Assembly (NCBI GenBank): GCA_013178225.1
Contig: JABLXE010000007.1
Span: forward strand, 62,001 to 126,000
DNA: 64,000 bases
Reading direction: 5' to 3'
Source: Methanotrichaceae archaeon
Lineage (GTDB): Archaea; Halobacteriota; Methanosarcinia; Methanotrichales; Methanotrichaceae
Below the pieces are notes generated by a model, which had not been told where the DNA came from, made no database searches, and saw nothing but the letters and a program-made list of their open reading frames with translations. Made by a program: the position numbers and the translations under genes. Below are positions 42,354 through 49,788 of the stretch, piece after piece. Every line of letters begins with the position of its first letter. The first letter of the stretch is position 1.

Positions 42354-42956
42354 ATGAAAGATGAGCCGCTGCAGTCGTACCGCAAGAAAAGGGATTTTTC
42401 GCTCACCTCTGAGCCGCGAGGCGAGCTGCCGGGAGGTGACAGGAGCGCCGATGACAAAAGCACCGGCGAGCGCATATTCATCGTGCAGAAGCATGCTGCT
42501 CGCAATCTGCACTACGATTTCCGGCTGGAGGTGGATGGGGTTTTAAAGTCCTGGGCCGTTCCCAAAGGACCTTCGATGGACCCAAAGCAGAAGCATCTGG
42601 CAATTGCCGTGGAAGATCATCCCCTCGATTATGCCAGCTTCGAGGGCCGGATCCCTGCCGGCCAGTACGGGGCAGGCACAGTGATTGTGTGGGATACCGG
42701 AACTTATCGCAACCTGACCGAGCTGGACGGCCAGATCGTTCCCGTCTCTCGGGCCCTGGAAAACGGCCATATCTCAATATGGCTGGAGGGCAGGAAGCTG
42801 AAGGGAGGTTTCGCGCTCACCAGGACCGGCAGGGGCTGGATTATGGTGAAGATGAGGGACGAAGAGGCGAAGCCGTCCATGAATATTCTCAAGGCTGAGC
42901 CAGCATCTGTTTTAAGCGGAAAGACCCTCGAGGAAATGGAAAAAACGGGAGATTAG
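42354..42956 (+). CDS. stand-alone DNA ligase D-type 3'-phosphoesterase
   Basis: 200 residues matching the phosphoesterase module of LigD: FIVQKHAARNLHYDFRLE with catalytic His, His and Asp, SWAVPKGPS, HPLDYASFEGRIPAGQYG and VIVWDTGTY. This Mn-dependent enzyme removes 3'-phosphate and terminal ribonucleotides from DNA ends before sealing. No ligase or polymerase domain is fused or adjacent, as in other archaeal stand-alone members. ATG 42354 follows GGTGA at 42344-42348; an in-frame GTG at 42345 is less likely. It supports a bacterial-like end-repair activity next to the Uvr system. Confidence 0.9.
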   Translation: MKDEPLQSYRKKRDFSLTSEPRGELPGGDRSADDKSTGERIFIVQKHAARNLHYDFRLEVDGVLKSWAVPKGPSMDPKQKHLAIAVEDHPLDYASFEGRIPAGQYGAGTVIVWDTGTYRNLTELDGQIVPVSRALENGHISIWLEGRKLKGGFALTRTGRGWIMVKMRDEEAKPSMNILKAEPASVLSGKTLEEMEKTGD

Positions 42957-43079
42957 ACCGGCTCCTAAAAGTTGTAGAAAGATCGCCCCGCCCAATATTC
43001 TGAGCCCGGTGAATACGAGTGTCCTTCAGATTTGCCATCCAATCTTTCGCAGTGCAGCCCGCTATGCTGCTGGAGCTGT

Positions 43080-43277
43080 CTACTTTTCTGGCATCAGCCC
43101 CTTGGCTCTCTTTCCTTCTTCAATCAGTTCCTTAACCCGCTGACCGCCCTTATGGCCAATCATTTCGTAGAACTCTTTTCCGTGAGTCTGGGCGGTTCTC
43201 TGGCCTCCGCGCCTGCCTGCTTCCTGAACGGTCATTGACCCTTTGGACTCTTTTCCTTTTCTCTTCTCCTCTGCCAT
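43080..43277 (-). CDS. KGG-repeat stress protein (paralogue 1)
   Basis: 65 residues, strongly basic and hydrophilic. It has two glycine-rich repeats typical of the KGG/Em-like stress-induced group: EAGRRGGQRTAQTHGKEFYE and MIGHKGGQRVKELIEEGKRA. Such proteins are disordered and accumulate in stress or stationary phase. ATG 43277 has an excellent box (GGAGTGAT) upstream. A second, shorter paralogue lies immediately upstream on the same strand. Confidence 0.8.
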   Translation of the reverse strand: MAEEKRKGKESKGSMTVQEAGRRGGQRTAQTHGKEFYEMIGHKGGQRVKELIEEGKRAKGLMPEK

Positions 43278-43313
43278 TCTTGATCACTCCTTTTTTCGTG
43301 AATTATTCCTAAA

Positions 43314-43481
43314 TCACCGGGATATCTTTCTCAGCCCAAGAGATTCTCGGGCTCTTTTTCCTTCTTCGATCAGTTCCTTAACTTTTTTCCCGCCACGGCG
43401 GCCAGCCTCTCTCACGGTCATGGCTTCCCTTTCTGGTATCTGAGCCTCGTTGGAGTTCACAGGATCATCCTTTTCGGACAT
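43314..43481 (-). CDS. KGG-repeat stress protein (short paralogue 2)
   Basis: 55 residues: an acidic 20-residue start (MSEKDDPVNSNEAQIPE), then MTVREAGRRGGKKVKELIEE and GKRARESLGL. This is a single-repeat version of the neighbouring KGG protein; the block VKELIEEGKRA is identical in both. The 36-base gap and same orientation suggest one transcript and local gene duplication. No ribosome-binding site is visible before ATG 43481, so translation may be leaderless. Confidence 0.7.
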   Translation of the reverse strand: MSEKDDPVNSNEAQIPEREAMTVREAGRRGGKKVKELIEEGKRARESLGLRKISR

Positions 43482-44559
43482 TTTCGGTCCGCAATTGAGT
43501 CAATTTCCTGGTGGTCAGCTCCTCTCGCTATGCCGGCACCCGGAAACTCTCCAGCAGGCCGGTGAGGCTCGAAGGCCTTGGGTGGTCCCTGCCCGCTTAA
43601 AGACCGGTAAAGACCAGTATAATCTCTGGCTTGAGTTTGATTTTGCTTCTGAATCAGGTCTGAACTTTTTCTTTTAATTATTCTGAAATTATGTGCTTCA
43701 GACGACCTCACAATCTCTGATATCCTCAATTTAATTAGCCGATGTAATCGAATGGCGATATCCTTTTCGCCGCAGTTTCGCCAATGGATTGGCCCATAGT
43801 ATTAGTACTTCTTTGAATATTTATTTCTTGCGCTGACCTTTGGCTGATGAAATAGGACATCCTGAAGCATCAAATTAATTATATTGCCGGAAAGTGGAGC
43901 TATAAAAAGCTAAAGAAGTTAAATTTTACTTGAAGACTTAGCGATTCGTGACAATCCCCTAAATGATCAAAGAGGTGATCAATTAAGGCTCCCTGGATTA
44001 TGGATCTTTGGGATTCTCAAATTCCTGAAGCGATGAGATATCGTTCAACGCTGCCGGTATGAATTCTGACTTGAATCTCTTAACTGGAAATATTGCCTTA
44101 CAATCTTACGTACCAATCTGACTCGCAGTTAGAATTGAATGTTAATATTTCCATTACTTACATTCAATACTATTAGCTTGCTTGATTAAAATCGTCCCTC
44201 CGGAACTCGGGAAAACTTGAGGAGAAATCGCTCTCGCAAGGGTGCTTGATAGCCGTCAGCGAAATCTGCATCCAAATGGCACCAACCATTATTGAGATCT
44301 TCAAACACAATGGTATGGGGGCCCACTCAGAGGTTGCAAAAATTGTTCTCCCGGTCAGGGATGACACCCATTGAACGGGTGATGGCTATTCCTCCGATGC
44401 GCCCTATTAAATGAGGCCCATCATATTATTTATTTTTTATGACTGCTAAAAATCCTAGGGGTGTCCATCACAGCGCTGAAACGGGCTGAAATGAGTACCT
44501 GAATGAAGATTGAGGCTGAAAATGGCCAATCGAAATGTGAGTCGAATCCTAGTTTTAGC
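43482..44559. other. 1.1 kb gene-poor AT-rich gap
   Basis: No convincing gene on either strand. A TATA-like CTATAAAAAG lies at 43900-43909, and a good ribosome-binding-like AGAGGTGATC at 43971-43980, followed only by very short frames (e.g. 20 codons from ATG 44000). A frame from about 44189 to 44373 on the plus strand (ATG at 44276, 32 codons) and an overlapping 64-codon minus-strand frame compete; neither has support. The region may hold an unrecognised small RNA or decayed genes. Confidence 0.35.
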
Positions 44560-45696
44560 CTAAATTCTGGTTATGCTCATCTCCTGGGCCAGAGACAGGG
44601 CCATCTCTCTTAATCCCAGCTCATCCTCCCAGGCCAGCACCTGATCCAGCTTTGCCCTGGTGATCGGCTTTCTCGGAACCGCAGTACAGGACTTGGTCTC
44701 CTCGGTGACCTCATAGGTCCCTATCCTTCTGGCGATCTCGATTATCTCCGCCTTGTCCATGGCTATCAACGGGTGATAGATGGGTGCATCCATTCCCGCC
44801 TGCTCGGCCATGATGTTTTCCGGAGTCTGCGAGGCCACCTGGCCGAGAGAATAGCCGGTGACAATTCCCATGGCTCCCTGGATCTTCACGACTTCGGAGG
44901 CGATCCTGTACATCAGCCTTCGGCAGAGAACGCAGGTAGCCCGTGGGTGATGGGCAGCTATCTTCTCTATGCCTCTGGAGATGGGGACTTGAATGAAGTC
45001 GATTTTCCGGCCGGAGGACCATTGGGAGAGGACTTCAGCGGATCGCAGACACTGCCTGACCGAATCCGCAAAAGGGCGTGAATCGAAATGCAACAGCACA
45101 GCAGGACAGCCGCGCTTCATCATCATCCAGGCCGCAACCGGCGAGTCGATTCCTCCCGAGATCAGAGTCAGCATCTTCTGCTGGGACCCCAGCGGGAGGC
45201 CGCCAGGTCCCCTGGTGATATCGGTAAAAATGTAGGCTGCGTCTCCTCTGGCCTCGATGAAGATCTCCAGATCCGGATGGTCCAGGTTCACAGTTGAACC
45301 GGTTGAAAGCCTCACCGCATCGCCGACCGCCCGGCCGATCTCTTCGCTGGAGATTTTTCCCCCCGAGCGCCTGGGCCGAATGGCAAAAGAAGAAGGCCTG
45401 ATGAAGGAGGCAATTTCTGCCGCAGCTCCGGAGATCTGATCCAGTTCGGGAGCTACGGTTTGGGCCGGGCTTGCCGAAACCACGCCGAAGACCCGTGCCG
45501 CTATCTGCGTTGCACGCGGGTCTGTGGTGTGGATGAATATCCTGCCCTCGCTTCTGCTGATCCTGTGCTCCAGCCCTGCCCTTTTCAGATCAAATGCTAT
45601 GTTCGCTGCTAGGATGCGTTCCCAGCTCTGTCTGGTCCACCTGTCTTTCAGCGCGATCTCGCCGTAGCGTACTAGGACTACGTCCTGGGAGATCAT
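44560..45696 (-). CDS. thiI: tRNA 4-thiouridine synthetase ThiI
   Basis: Adenylates U8 of tRNA and inserts sulfur; in some organisms it also serves thiamine thiazole synthesis. The 378 residues contain an N-terminal ferredoxin-like/THUMP region (about 1-160) and the PP-loop LISGGIDSPVAAW near 178, followed by CVLCRRLMYRIA near 260 and CTAVPRKPITRA near 345. No rhodanese domain, as usual in archaea, where Cys residues in the catalytic domain are thought to carry the chemistry. Its ATG overlaps the stop of the upstream basic protein gene (ATGA). Confidence 0.93.
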   Translation of the reverse strand: MISQDVVLVRYGEIALKDRWTRQSWERILAANIAFDLKRAGLEHRISRSEGRIFIHTTDPRATQIAARVFGVVSASPAQTVAPELDQISGAAAEIASFIRPSSFAIRPRRSGGKISSEEIGRAVGDAVRLSTGSTVNLDHPDLEIFIEARGDAAYIFTDITRGPGGLPLGSQQKMLTLISGGIDSPVAAWMMMKRGCPAVLLHFDSRPFADSVRQCLRSAEVLSQWSSGRKIDFIQVPISRGIEKIAAHHPRATCVLCRRLMYRIASEVVKIQGAMGIVTGYSLGQVASQTPENIMAEQAGMDAPIYHPLIAMDKAEIIEIARRIGTYEVTEETKSCTAVPRKPITRAKLDQVLAWEDELGLREMALSLAQEMSITRI

Positions 45697-45872
45697 GTCC
45701 TGACTTGGGTGGCCTTCTCAGATCTCTTTATCTTCTTGATTCGTGAACCAGTAGCCGCATATCTCTGCATAGGTCCGGGCTTTTTGTAGGTTACCTCGGC
45801 CTTGGCGACTTGCCTGACCTGGCCCTTTCTGCCCTTAATCTTGACCCATTCAATACTTCCTGTCTTTCCCAT
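45693..45872 (-). CDS. small basic archaeal protein (DUF5350-like)
   Basis: 59 residues, very basic: MGKTGSIEWVKIKGRKGQVR, then QVAKAEVTYKKPGPMQRYAA and a Lys-rich tail. The pattern matches a small conserved methanogen protein family, which I believe is labelled DUF5350. Charge and size suggest RNA or ribosome binding. ATG 45872 is chosen because a TATA box (45897-45906) lies 29 bases upstream, predicting a leaderless message; an in-frame GTG at 45896 would lie upstream of that transcript start. Coupled to thiI. Confidence 0.8.
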   Translation of the reverse strand: MGKTGSIEWVKIKGRKGQVRQVAKAEVTYKKPGPMQRYAATGSRIKKIKRSEKATQVRT

Positions 45873-45896
45873 GGGGCCAAGCTTACGCAGAACCAC

Positions 45897-45906
45897 TATT
45901 AAATAG
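45897..45906 (-). promoter_or_regulatory. TATA box of the DUF5350-thiI operon
   Basis: On the minus strand this reads CTATTTAATA, centred 29 bases before ATG 45872. The divergent flippase-like gene has its own box, AAAACTTTTAACC, at about 45945-45957, some 28 bases before its GTG. Both transcripts would be leaderless. Confidence 0.5.
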
Positions 45907-45979
45907 CTTTCGTGAGCTTTCTCAGAGGACCCGGAGCCACAGCAAAACTTTTAACCGCTGCAAGAAACTCTACACTTCT

Positions 45980-47056
45980 GTGAGTCGAGAGCTAGAGCTT
46001 CCCACCCTGAAACCAAGAAAATCGATAGCTCTAATTGCCTTTGGACTGGGTGTGTACCTCATCTATCTCTATCAAATCGGCTTTCAAGACGTAATGGATA
46101 GCCTGAGGGACGTCGATCTGCGTTTATTTTCTTTGGCTGTTATCCTGGCGCTGGCCGGCATATTCTTCGACTCGCTGGCCTGGAAGAAGATCGCGGGAAA
46201 ATTCGATTACAGGGTGCCCATCAGCGATATCTTTTTCATTTACATGTCCAGCATCTTCATGAACAACCTGATCCCCTCCGGAAGCTTCTCAGGGGAGACT
46301 GCGCGCATCTACTTTCTGGAAAAGCTGGACGGAGGATCGCGAATCGACCGCTCTTCGGCAACCGTTGCCGCCACCAGGATAATCACCGCGGTGCCCTTCA
46401 TCCTGGGGACCGTGATTGGCTTGGCTTATATAGCCCTCAAGACCAACGCCCCCGCCTGGGCTCTGGCCACGTGCTCCGGAATCACCATCTTTCTGCTGTT
46501 CATCAATGTCATCTTTCTTGGGGTGTGCTTCGCCGATAACTGGCTGGAGAGGATAATATTCACCCTGGTGGATTTCGTGGAAAAGGTCTTCAAGGTCACT
46601 GTCGACCGGATGCAGTGCCTCGGCATCATGGATCGCTTTCATTCATCCATGAAGATGCTGGCTGAACACAAGCGCACGCTGTTCATCAGCACCTTCTGGG
46701 CGGTGGCGGGCTGGCTGTCCATGACCCTGGTGGCGGTGGTAATATTTCGCTCCATGGGCGTAAAAATTCCGGTTCAGGCGGTGTTCGCGGTCTATGCGGT
46801 GATGATTTTTCTGCAGATGCTGCCGCTGTTTCTTCCCGGTGGCGTGGGGCTGGTGGATATAGTTATGATCACCCTCTTCTCCGCCATCGGCGTGCCTACA
46901 AGCAGCGCGGTGGCAGCCACGATTCTCACCCGGTTGATTCAGCTATGGCTCCTGACCGCCATCGGCGGCATATCCACCGCATATCTGGTCAAGAAGGTGG
47001 ATCAGATCGCCTTAAAGAATGGCCTGTCCAAGGGCGGCCTAGCAAAAGGCTTTTAA
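45980..47056 (+). CDS. flippase-like membrane protein (UPF0104 / lysylphosphatidylglycerol synthetase TM-region family)
   Basis: 358 residues with about eight membrane segments. Family marks are NNLIPSGSFSGETARIYFL near residue 95 and the late segment LPLFLPGGVGLVDIVMITLFSAIGVP near 280. The bacterial relatives are the membrane part of MprF, which flips lipids. Archaeal copies stand alone and are proposed to move glycolipids or polyprenol-linked sugars. No catalytic domain is attached. The start is GTG 45980, close to the predicted transcript start. Confidence 0.85.
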   Translation: MSRELELPTLKPRKSIALIAFGLGVYLIYLYQIGFQDVMDSLRDVDLRLFSLAVILALAGIFFDSLAWKKIAGKFDYRVPISDIFFIYMSSIFMNNLIPSGSFSGETARIYFLEKLDGGSRIDRSSATVAATRIITAVPFILGTVIGLAYIALKTNAPAWALATCSGITIFLLFINVIFLGVCFADNWLERIIFTLVDFVEKVFKVTVDRMQCLGIMDRFHSSMKMLAEHKRTLFISTFWAVAGWLSMTLVAVVIFRSMGVKIPVQAVFAVYAVMIFLQMLPLFLPGGVGLVDIVMITLFSAIGVPTSSAVAATILTRLIQLWLLTAIGGISTAYLVKKVDQIALKNGLSKGGLAKGF

Positions 47057-47096
47057 ATGCCTTGGGAAACTAGGGATCACTCTTAATCTCTCTAAT

Positions 47097-47171
47097 GGGA
47101 CAGTGGGGTAGCCTGGTCTATCCTCGAGGGTTTGGGACTCTTGGACCGCGGTTCGAATCCGCGCTGTCCCA
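47097..47171 (+). tRNA. tRNA-Pro(UGG)
   Basis: Acceptor GGGACAG pairs with CTGTCCC, followed by discriminator A. The D arm includes GGGGTAGCCTGGTCTATCC. The anticodon loop is TTTGGGA (anticodon TGG), on a stem with two G-U pairs (GAGGG/CTCTT). The T arm CCGCGG-TTCGAAT-CCGCG is standard. CCA is not encoded and no intron is seen. A TATA-like CTTTTAAATG lies at 47049-47058, about 40 bases upstream. Confidence 0.95.
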
Positions 47172-47278
47172 TATGGTACTATTTTGCTGCGATAATTACG
47201 GCCATCATTTTATTTATTCTTGCGAATAAGGTCAATTTTCAGACCATAGGATCATAGAATAGAATTAGAAAACCTAAG

Positions 47279-47404
47279 TAAATTAGAAAAGATAAGAGAA
47301 GTATTAATTAAATTAAAAGTATTGGTTTAAATCAGAAATATTAACTGAGTTAGGAATATTAATCAAATTAGAAATAGTAATTAAATAAGGACCTTAATTA
47401 TTTA
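47279..47404 (+). repeat. degenerate 18-bp tandem repeat, about seven copies
   Basis: Seven consecutive 18-base units (47279, 47297, 47315, 47333, 47351, 47369, 47387) share a consensus close to TAGAAATATTAATTAAAT. Units at 47333 to 47386 are the best conserved. The array lies between tRNA-Pro and the stop of the converging methyltransferase-like gene, and its last bases overlap that stop. It could be a slippage-born microsatellite-like array or a binding array; no flanking terminal repeats are seen. Confidence 0.7.
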
Positions 47405-48403
47405 TATTATTATTATCTCCTCACAAGAACGGCAGGCTCGTTCCAGCTCCCCTGTATCTGCGCCGGGAAAATGATCTATAAGACAGAGGCGGGAAGGCTT
47501 GACCCTGGAAAACAGCTTTCTCAGATCGCTGAAATAGACCTCGATCTCACAGGTGCCGGAAGCTCTGCCCACCAGCACCGGCTCATCTGCCAGCTTTGCA
47601 GAAGGCATACTCAGGCGCTCGATCTCATCGATGGCCAGGATATTCCGGTTGACTTCGAGGTTCAGCATCACGTTTTCAATCGCCGGAAGCCAGGCGTCGT
47701 TCAAAACCACGCGCTCGGCTCCGGCCAGGGCGCAGGTCATCCCCAGCGTTCCCGGTCCGCAAAGCCCGTCCAGCACATCGGAGAGACGGCGTCGATAATA
47801 CAGATTTTCCAGCGCCTTCATCTTGGGAGCAGAGGCCCTGGGAAACTCCACGTGTATCCTGGACTGGCTCTTGTAGATCACCAGATCCCCGAAGGCGCTC
47901 TGGGCCAGGTCGCAGCGCAGGTCGCAGCCCGCCAGGAGGATATTTTGATGGGCACTGCCGTCGGCGGCCAGCCCCGGAACTCCCTGGGACAGGATCACCC
48001 CCTTGACCTCAGGCACCCGCTCTAAAATGGCCTCCGCTGTCGAGCGGTCGATTCGCTCAGCCATGAGAATTAAGCTGGCAGGGCCCAGGCGCGGCGGATA
48101 GGCCAGCGGAAATCCGACCTCTACCAGCGGCCAGCCCACGCTTCTAAGCCCTTCTTCAGGCTCGCGCATCCCGTGCTCCGCCAGGACCTGCAAGCAGTCC
48201 AGCATGACCCCATCCAAAGGCGCTTTTTCGCATGCTGGGCACCTCCTTATCTCCTCGGGCAAATCTCGCAAAGGAAGGCTTTTATCCAAAGCAGAATCTG
48301 GAGCACAGTGGCGGCATGCGATATACAGGCTATCCATGCTTTCCAGCACATCTTCCGCCGGCCGAACGCAATCTTTTCCGCAACAAGGGCAGGCCATTAG
48401 CAT
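47402..48403 (-). CDS. methyltransferase-like protein with N-terminal zinc ribbon
   Basis: 333 residues. The N terminus has CPCCGKDC (5-12) with CRHC (31-34), then CPACEK near 55, giving one or two zinc sites. The middle shows LDGLCGPGTLGMTCALAGAERVVLNDA (about 215-240), close to the SAM-binding motif and post-motif acidic residue of Trm1-like RNA methyltransferases. The following NVMLNLEVNRN also fits. The usual catalytic DPxG or NPPY motif is not evident; the equivalent region reads YFSDLRKLF. It may be a divergent or inactive RNA methyltransferase. A leaderless ATG 48403 is assumed. Confidence 0.65.
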   Translation of the reverse strand: MLMACPCCGKDCVRPAEDVLESMDSLYIACRHCAPDSALDKSLPLRDLPEEIRRCPACEKAPLDGVMLDCLQVLAEHGMREPEEGLRSVGWPLVEVGFPLAYPPRLGPASLILMAERIDRSTAEAILERVPEVKGVILSQGVPGLAADGSAHQNILLAGCDLRCDLAQSAFGDLVIYKSQSRIHVEFPRASAPKMKALENLYYRRRLSDVLDGLCGPGTLGMTCALAGAERVVLNDAWLPAIENVMLNLEVNRNILAIDEIERLSMPSAKLADEPVLVGRASGTCEIEVYFSDLRKLFSRVKPSRLCLIDHFPGADTGELERACRSCEEIIII

Positions 48404-48519
48404 GACAGATGCGGAATTCGAGTATTTCAGCTTTTCCGGGAAGATGATTGCGGAAGGCTGTTTCCGCCAGAAAGTTTGTAAATAAGAAGAGCATTAAGGC
48501 GGCGAAGGTGGTTTTGGAC

Positions 48520-49788
48520 ATGGCACAGAGAGGCATTAGGGAATTCGATGCAAAGCGAATGTTGGCCAAGTACCTTCCCGAGTACCTCAACGATTTCTCT
48601 TATAAGGGTAACCTCATCCTGGTCGGCCCCGAGACAAATCTGGAGGAGCTGGCGGCCGATTATCCCTGGCTCAAGTCCGAGCGGCTGGTGGTCAAACCGG
48701 ACCAGCTCTTCGGCAAAAGGGGCAAGCACGGTCTGGTTCTTCTGGACGCTCGCTGGGAGGAGGCGAAAAATTACCTGAAGAAGAATATGGGCGCTGAGGT
48801 TGTGGTTGGCGGCGTAGCCGGAAGGCTGACTCATTTTCTGGTGGAGCCGTTCGTTCCTCACAAGGAGGAGTATTACCTGGCCATCAGCTCTGACTACGAG
48901 GGAGACTGCATCTTCTTTTCCAGGGAAGGTGGAGTATTGGTGGAGGACAACTGGGACCGGGTAGTGCAGATCAAGGTGGACATCCTGAAGGGAATCGATG
49001 ATGTTGACATCAAATCAGCGCTTCCCGCAGGCCTTGCAGACCGGATGGAGGAGATCGAGAAGTTCATCCGCGCCCTGTACCGGTTCTATGCCGATTCAGG
49101 CTTTGTCTATTTGGAGATCAATCCGTTCACCTTTACTGCCGGCAGAATTGTTCCCCTGGACATGGTGGCCAAGCTTGACGATGCCGAGGAGTACTGGCAG
49201 AGGAAGCGGTGGGAAGGACTGGAGTTTCCAGAGCCCTTCGGCAGAACGCTCTCAGAAGAAGAGCTGTTCATCAAGGAGATAGATTCCAAGACCGGAGCCT
49301 CCCTCAAGCTCACGATTCTCAATCCCCAGGGCCGGGTGTGGACCATGGTCGCAGGCGGTGGCGCCAGCGTGATTTATGCAGATACCATCTGCGATCTGGG
49401 TTTTGCAGAGGAGATGTCCAACTATGGAGAGTATAGCGGCGATCCCAACACCGAAGAGACGTATTACTACACTAAGACCATCCTGGACCTGATGACCCGC
49501 GAGCCTGATCCTCAGGGCAAGGTTCTGCTGATCGGAGGGGCCATTGCCAACTTCACCGATGTGGCCAAGACCTTCAGAGGGGTGGTCATGGCCCTGAAGG
49601 AGTGCCAGGAACGGCTCCGAGAATGCAATGTCAAGATCTACGTGAGACGGGGCGGCCCCAACTACGAGCTGGGCTTAAAGCTCATGCGTGAGCTTGGAGG
49701 CACACTGGGAGTGTCAATAGAAGTTTACGGCCCCGAGATGCATATGACTCACATCGTTCCCCTGGCTCTGGGTGGTGCTTGTCAGTGA
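48520..49788 (+). CDS. aclB: ATP-citrate lyase, ATP-grasp (AclB-type) subunit
   Basis: 422 residues matching the N-terminal part of ATP-citrate lyase: MAQRGIREFDAKRMLAKYLP, then an ATP-grasp fold with LVVKPDQLFGKRGKHGLVLL (near 60), VYLEINPFTFTAG (near 200), and the CoA/citrate-binding domain with GGGASVIYADTICDLG, YGEYSGDPNTEETYYYTKT and LIGGAIANFTDVAKTFRG. With the next gene it makes a two-subunit enzyme like that of Chlorobium, which cleaves citrate with ATP and CoA to acetyl-CoA and oxaloacetate. ATG 48520 has AGGTGG at 48506-48511. The stop overlaps the aclA start (GTGA). Confidence 0.92.
   Translation: MAQRGIREFDAKRMLAKYLPEYLNDFSYKGNLILVGPETNLEELAADYPWLKSERLVVKPDQLFGKRGKHGLVLLDARWEEAKNYLKKNMGAEVVVGGVAGRLTHFLVEPFVPHKEEYYLAISSDYEGDCIFFSREGGVLVEDNWDRVVQIKVDILKGIDDVDIKSALPAGLADRMEEIEKFIRALYRFYADSGFVYLEINPFTFTAGRIVPLDMVAKLDDAEEYWQRKRWEGLEFPEPFGRTLSEEELFIKEIDSKTGASLKLTILNPQGRVWTMVAGGGASVIYADTICDLGFAEEMSNYGEYSGDPNTEETYYYTKTILDLMTREPDPQGKVLLIGGAIANFTDVAKTFRGVVMALKECQERLRECNVKIYVRRGGPNYELGLKLMRELGGTLGVSIEVYGPEMHMTHIVPLALGGACQ

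Noticed and set aside
43840-43880. Possible C/D-box small RNA (CTGATGA ... CTGA)
   Set aside because: The C box is imperfect and the internal C'/D' pair is missing, so the required box set is incomplete.
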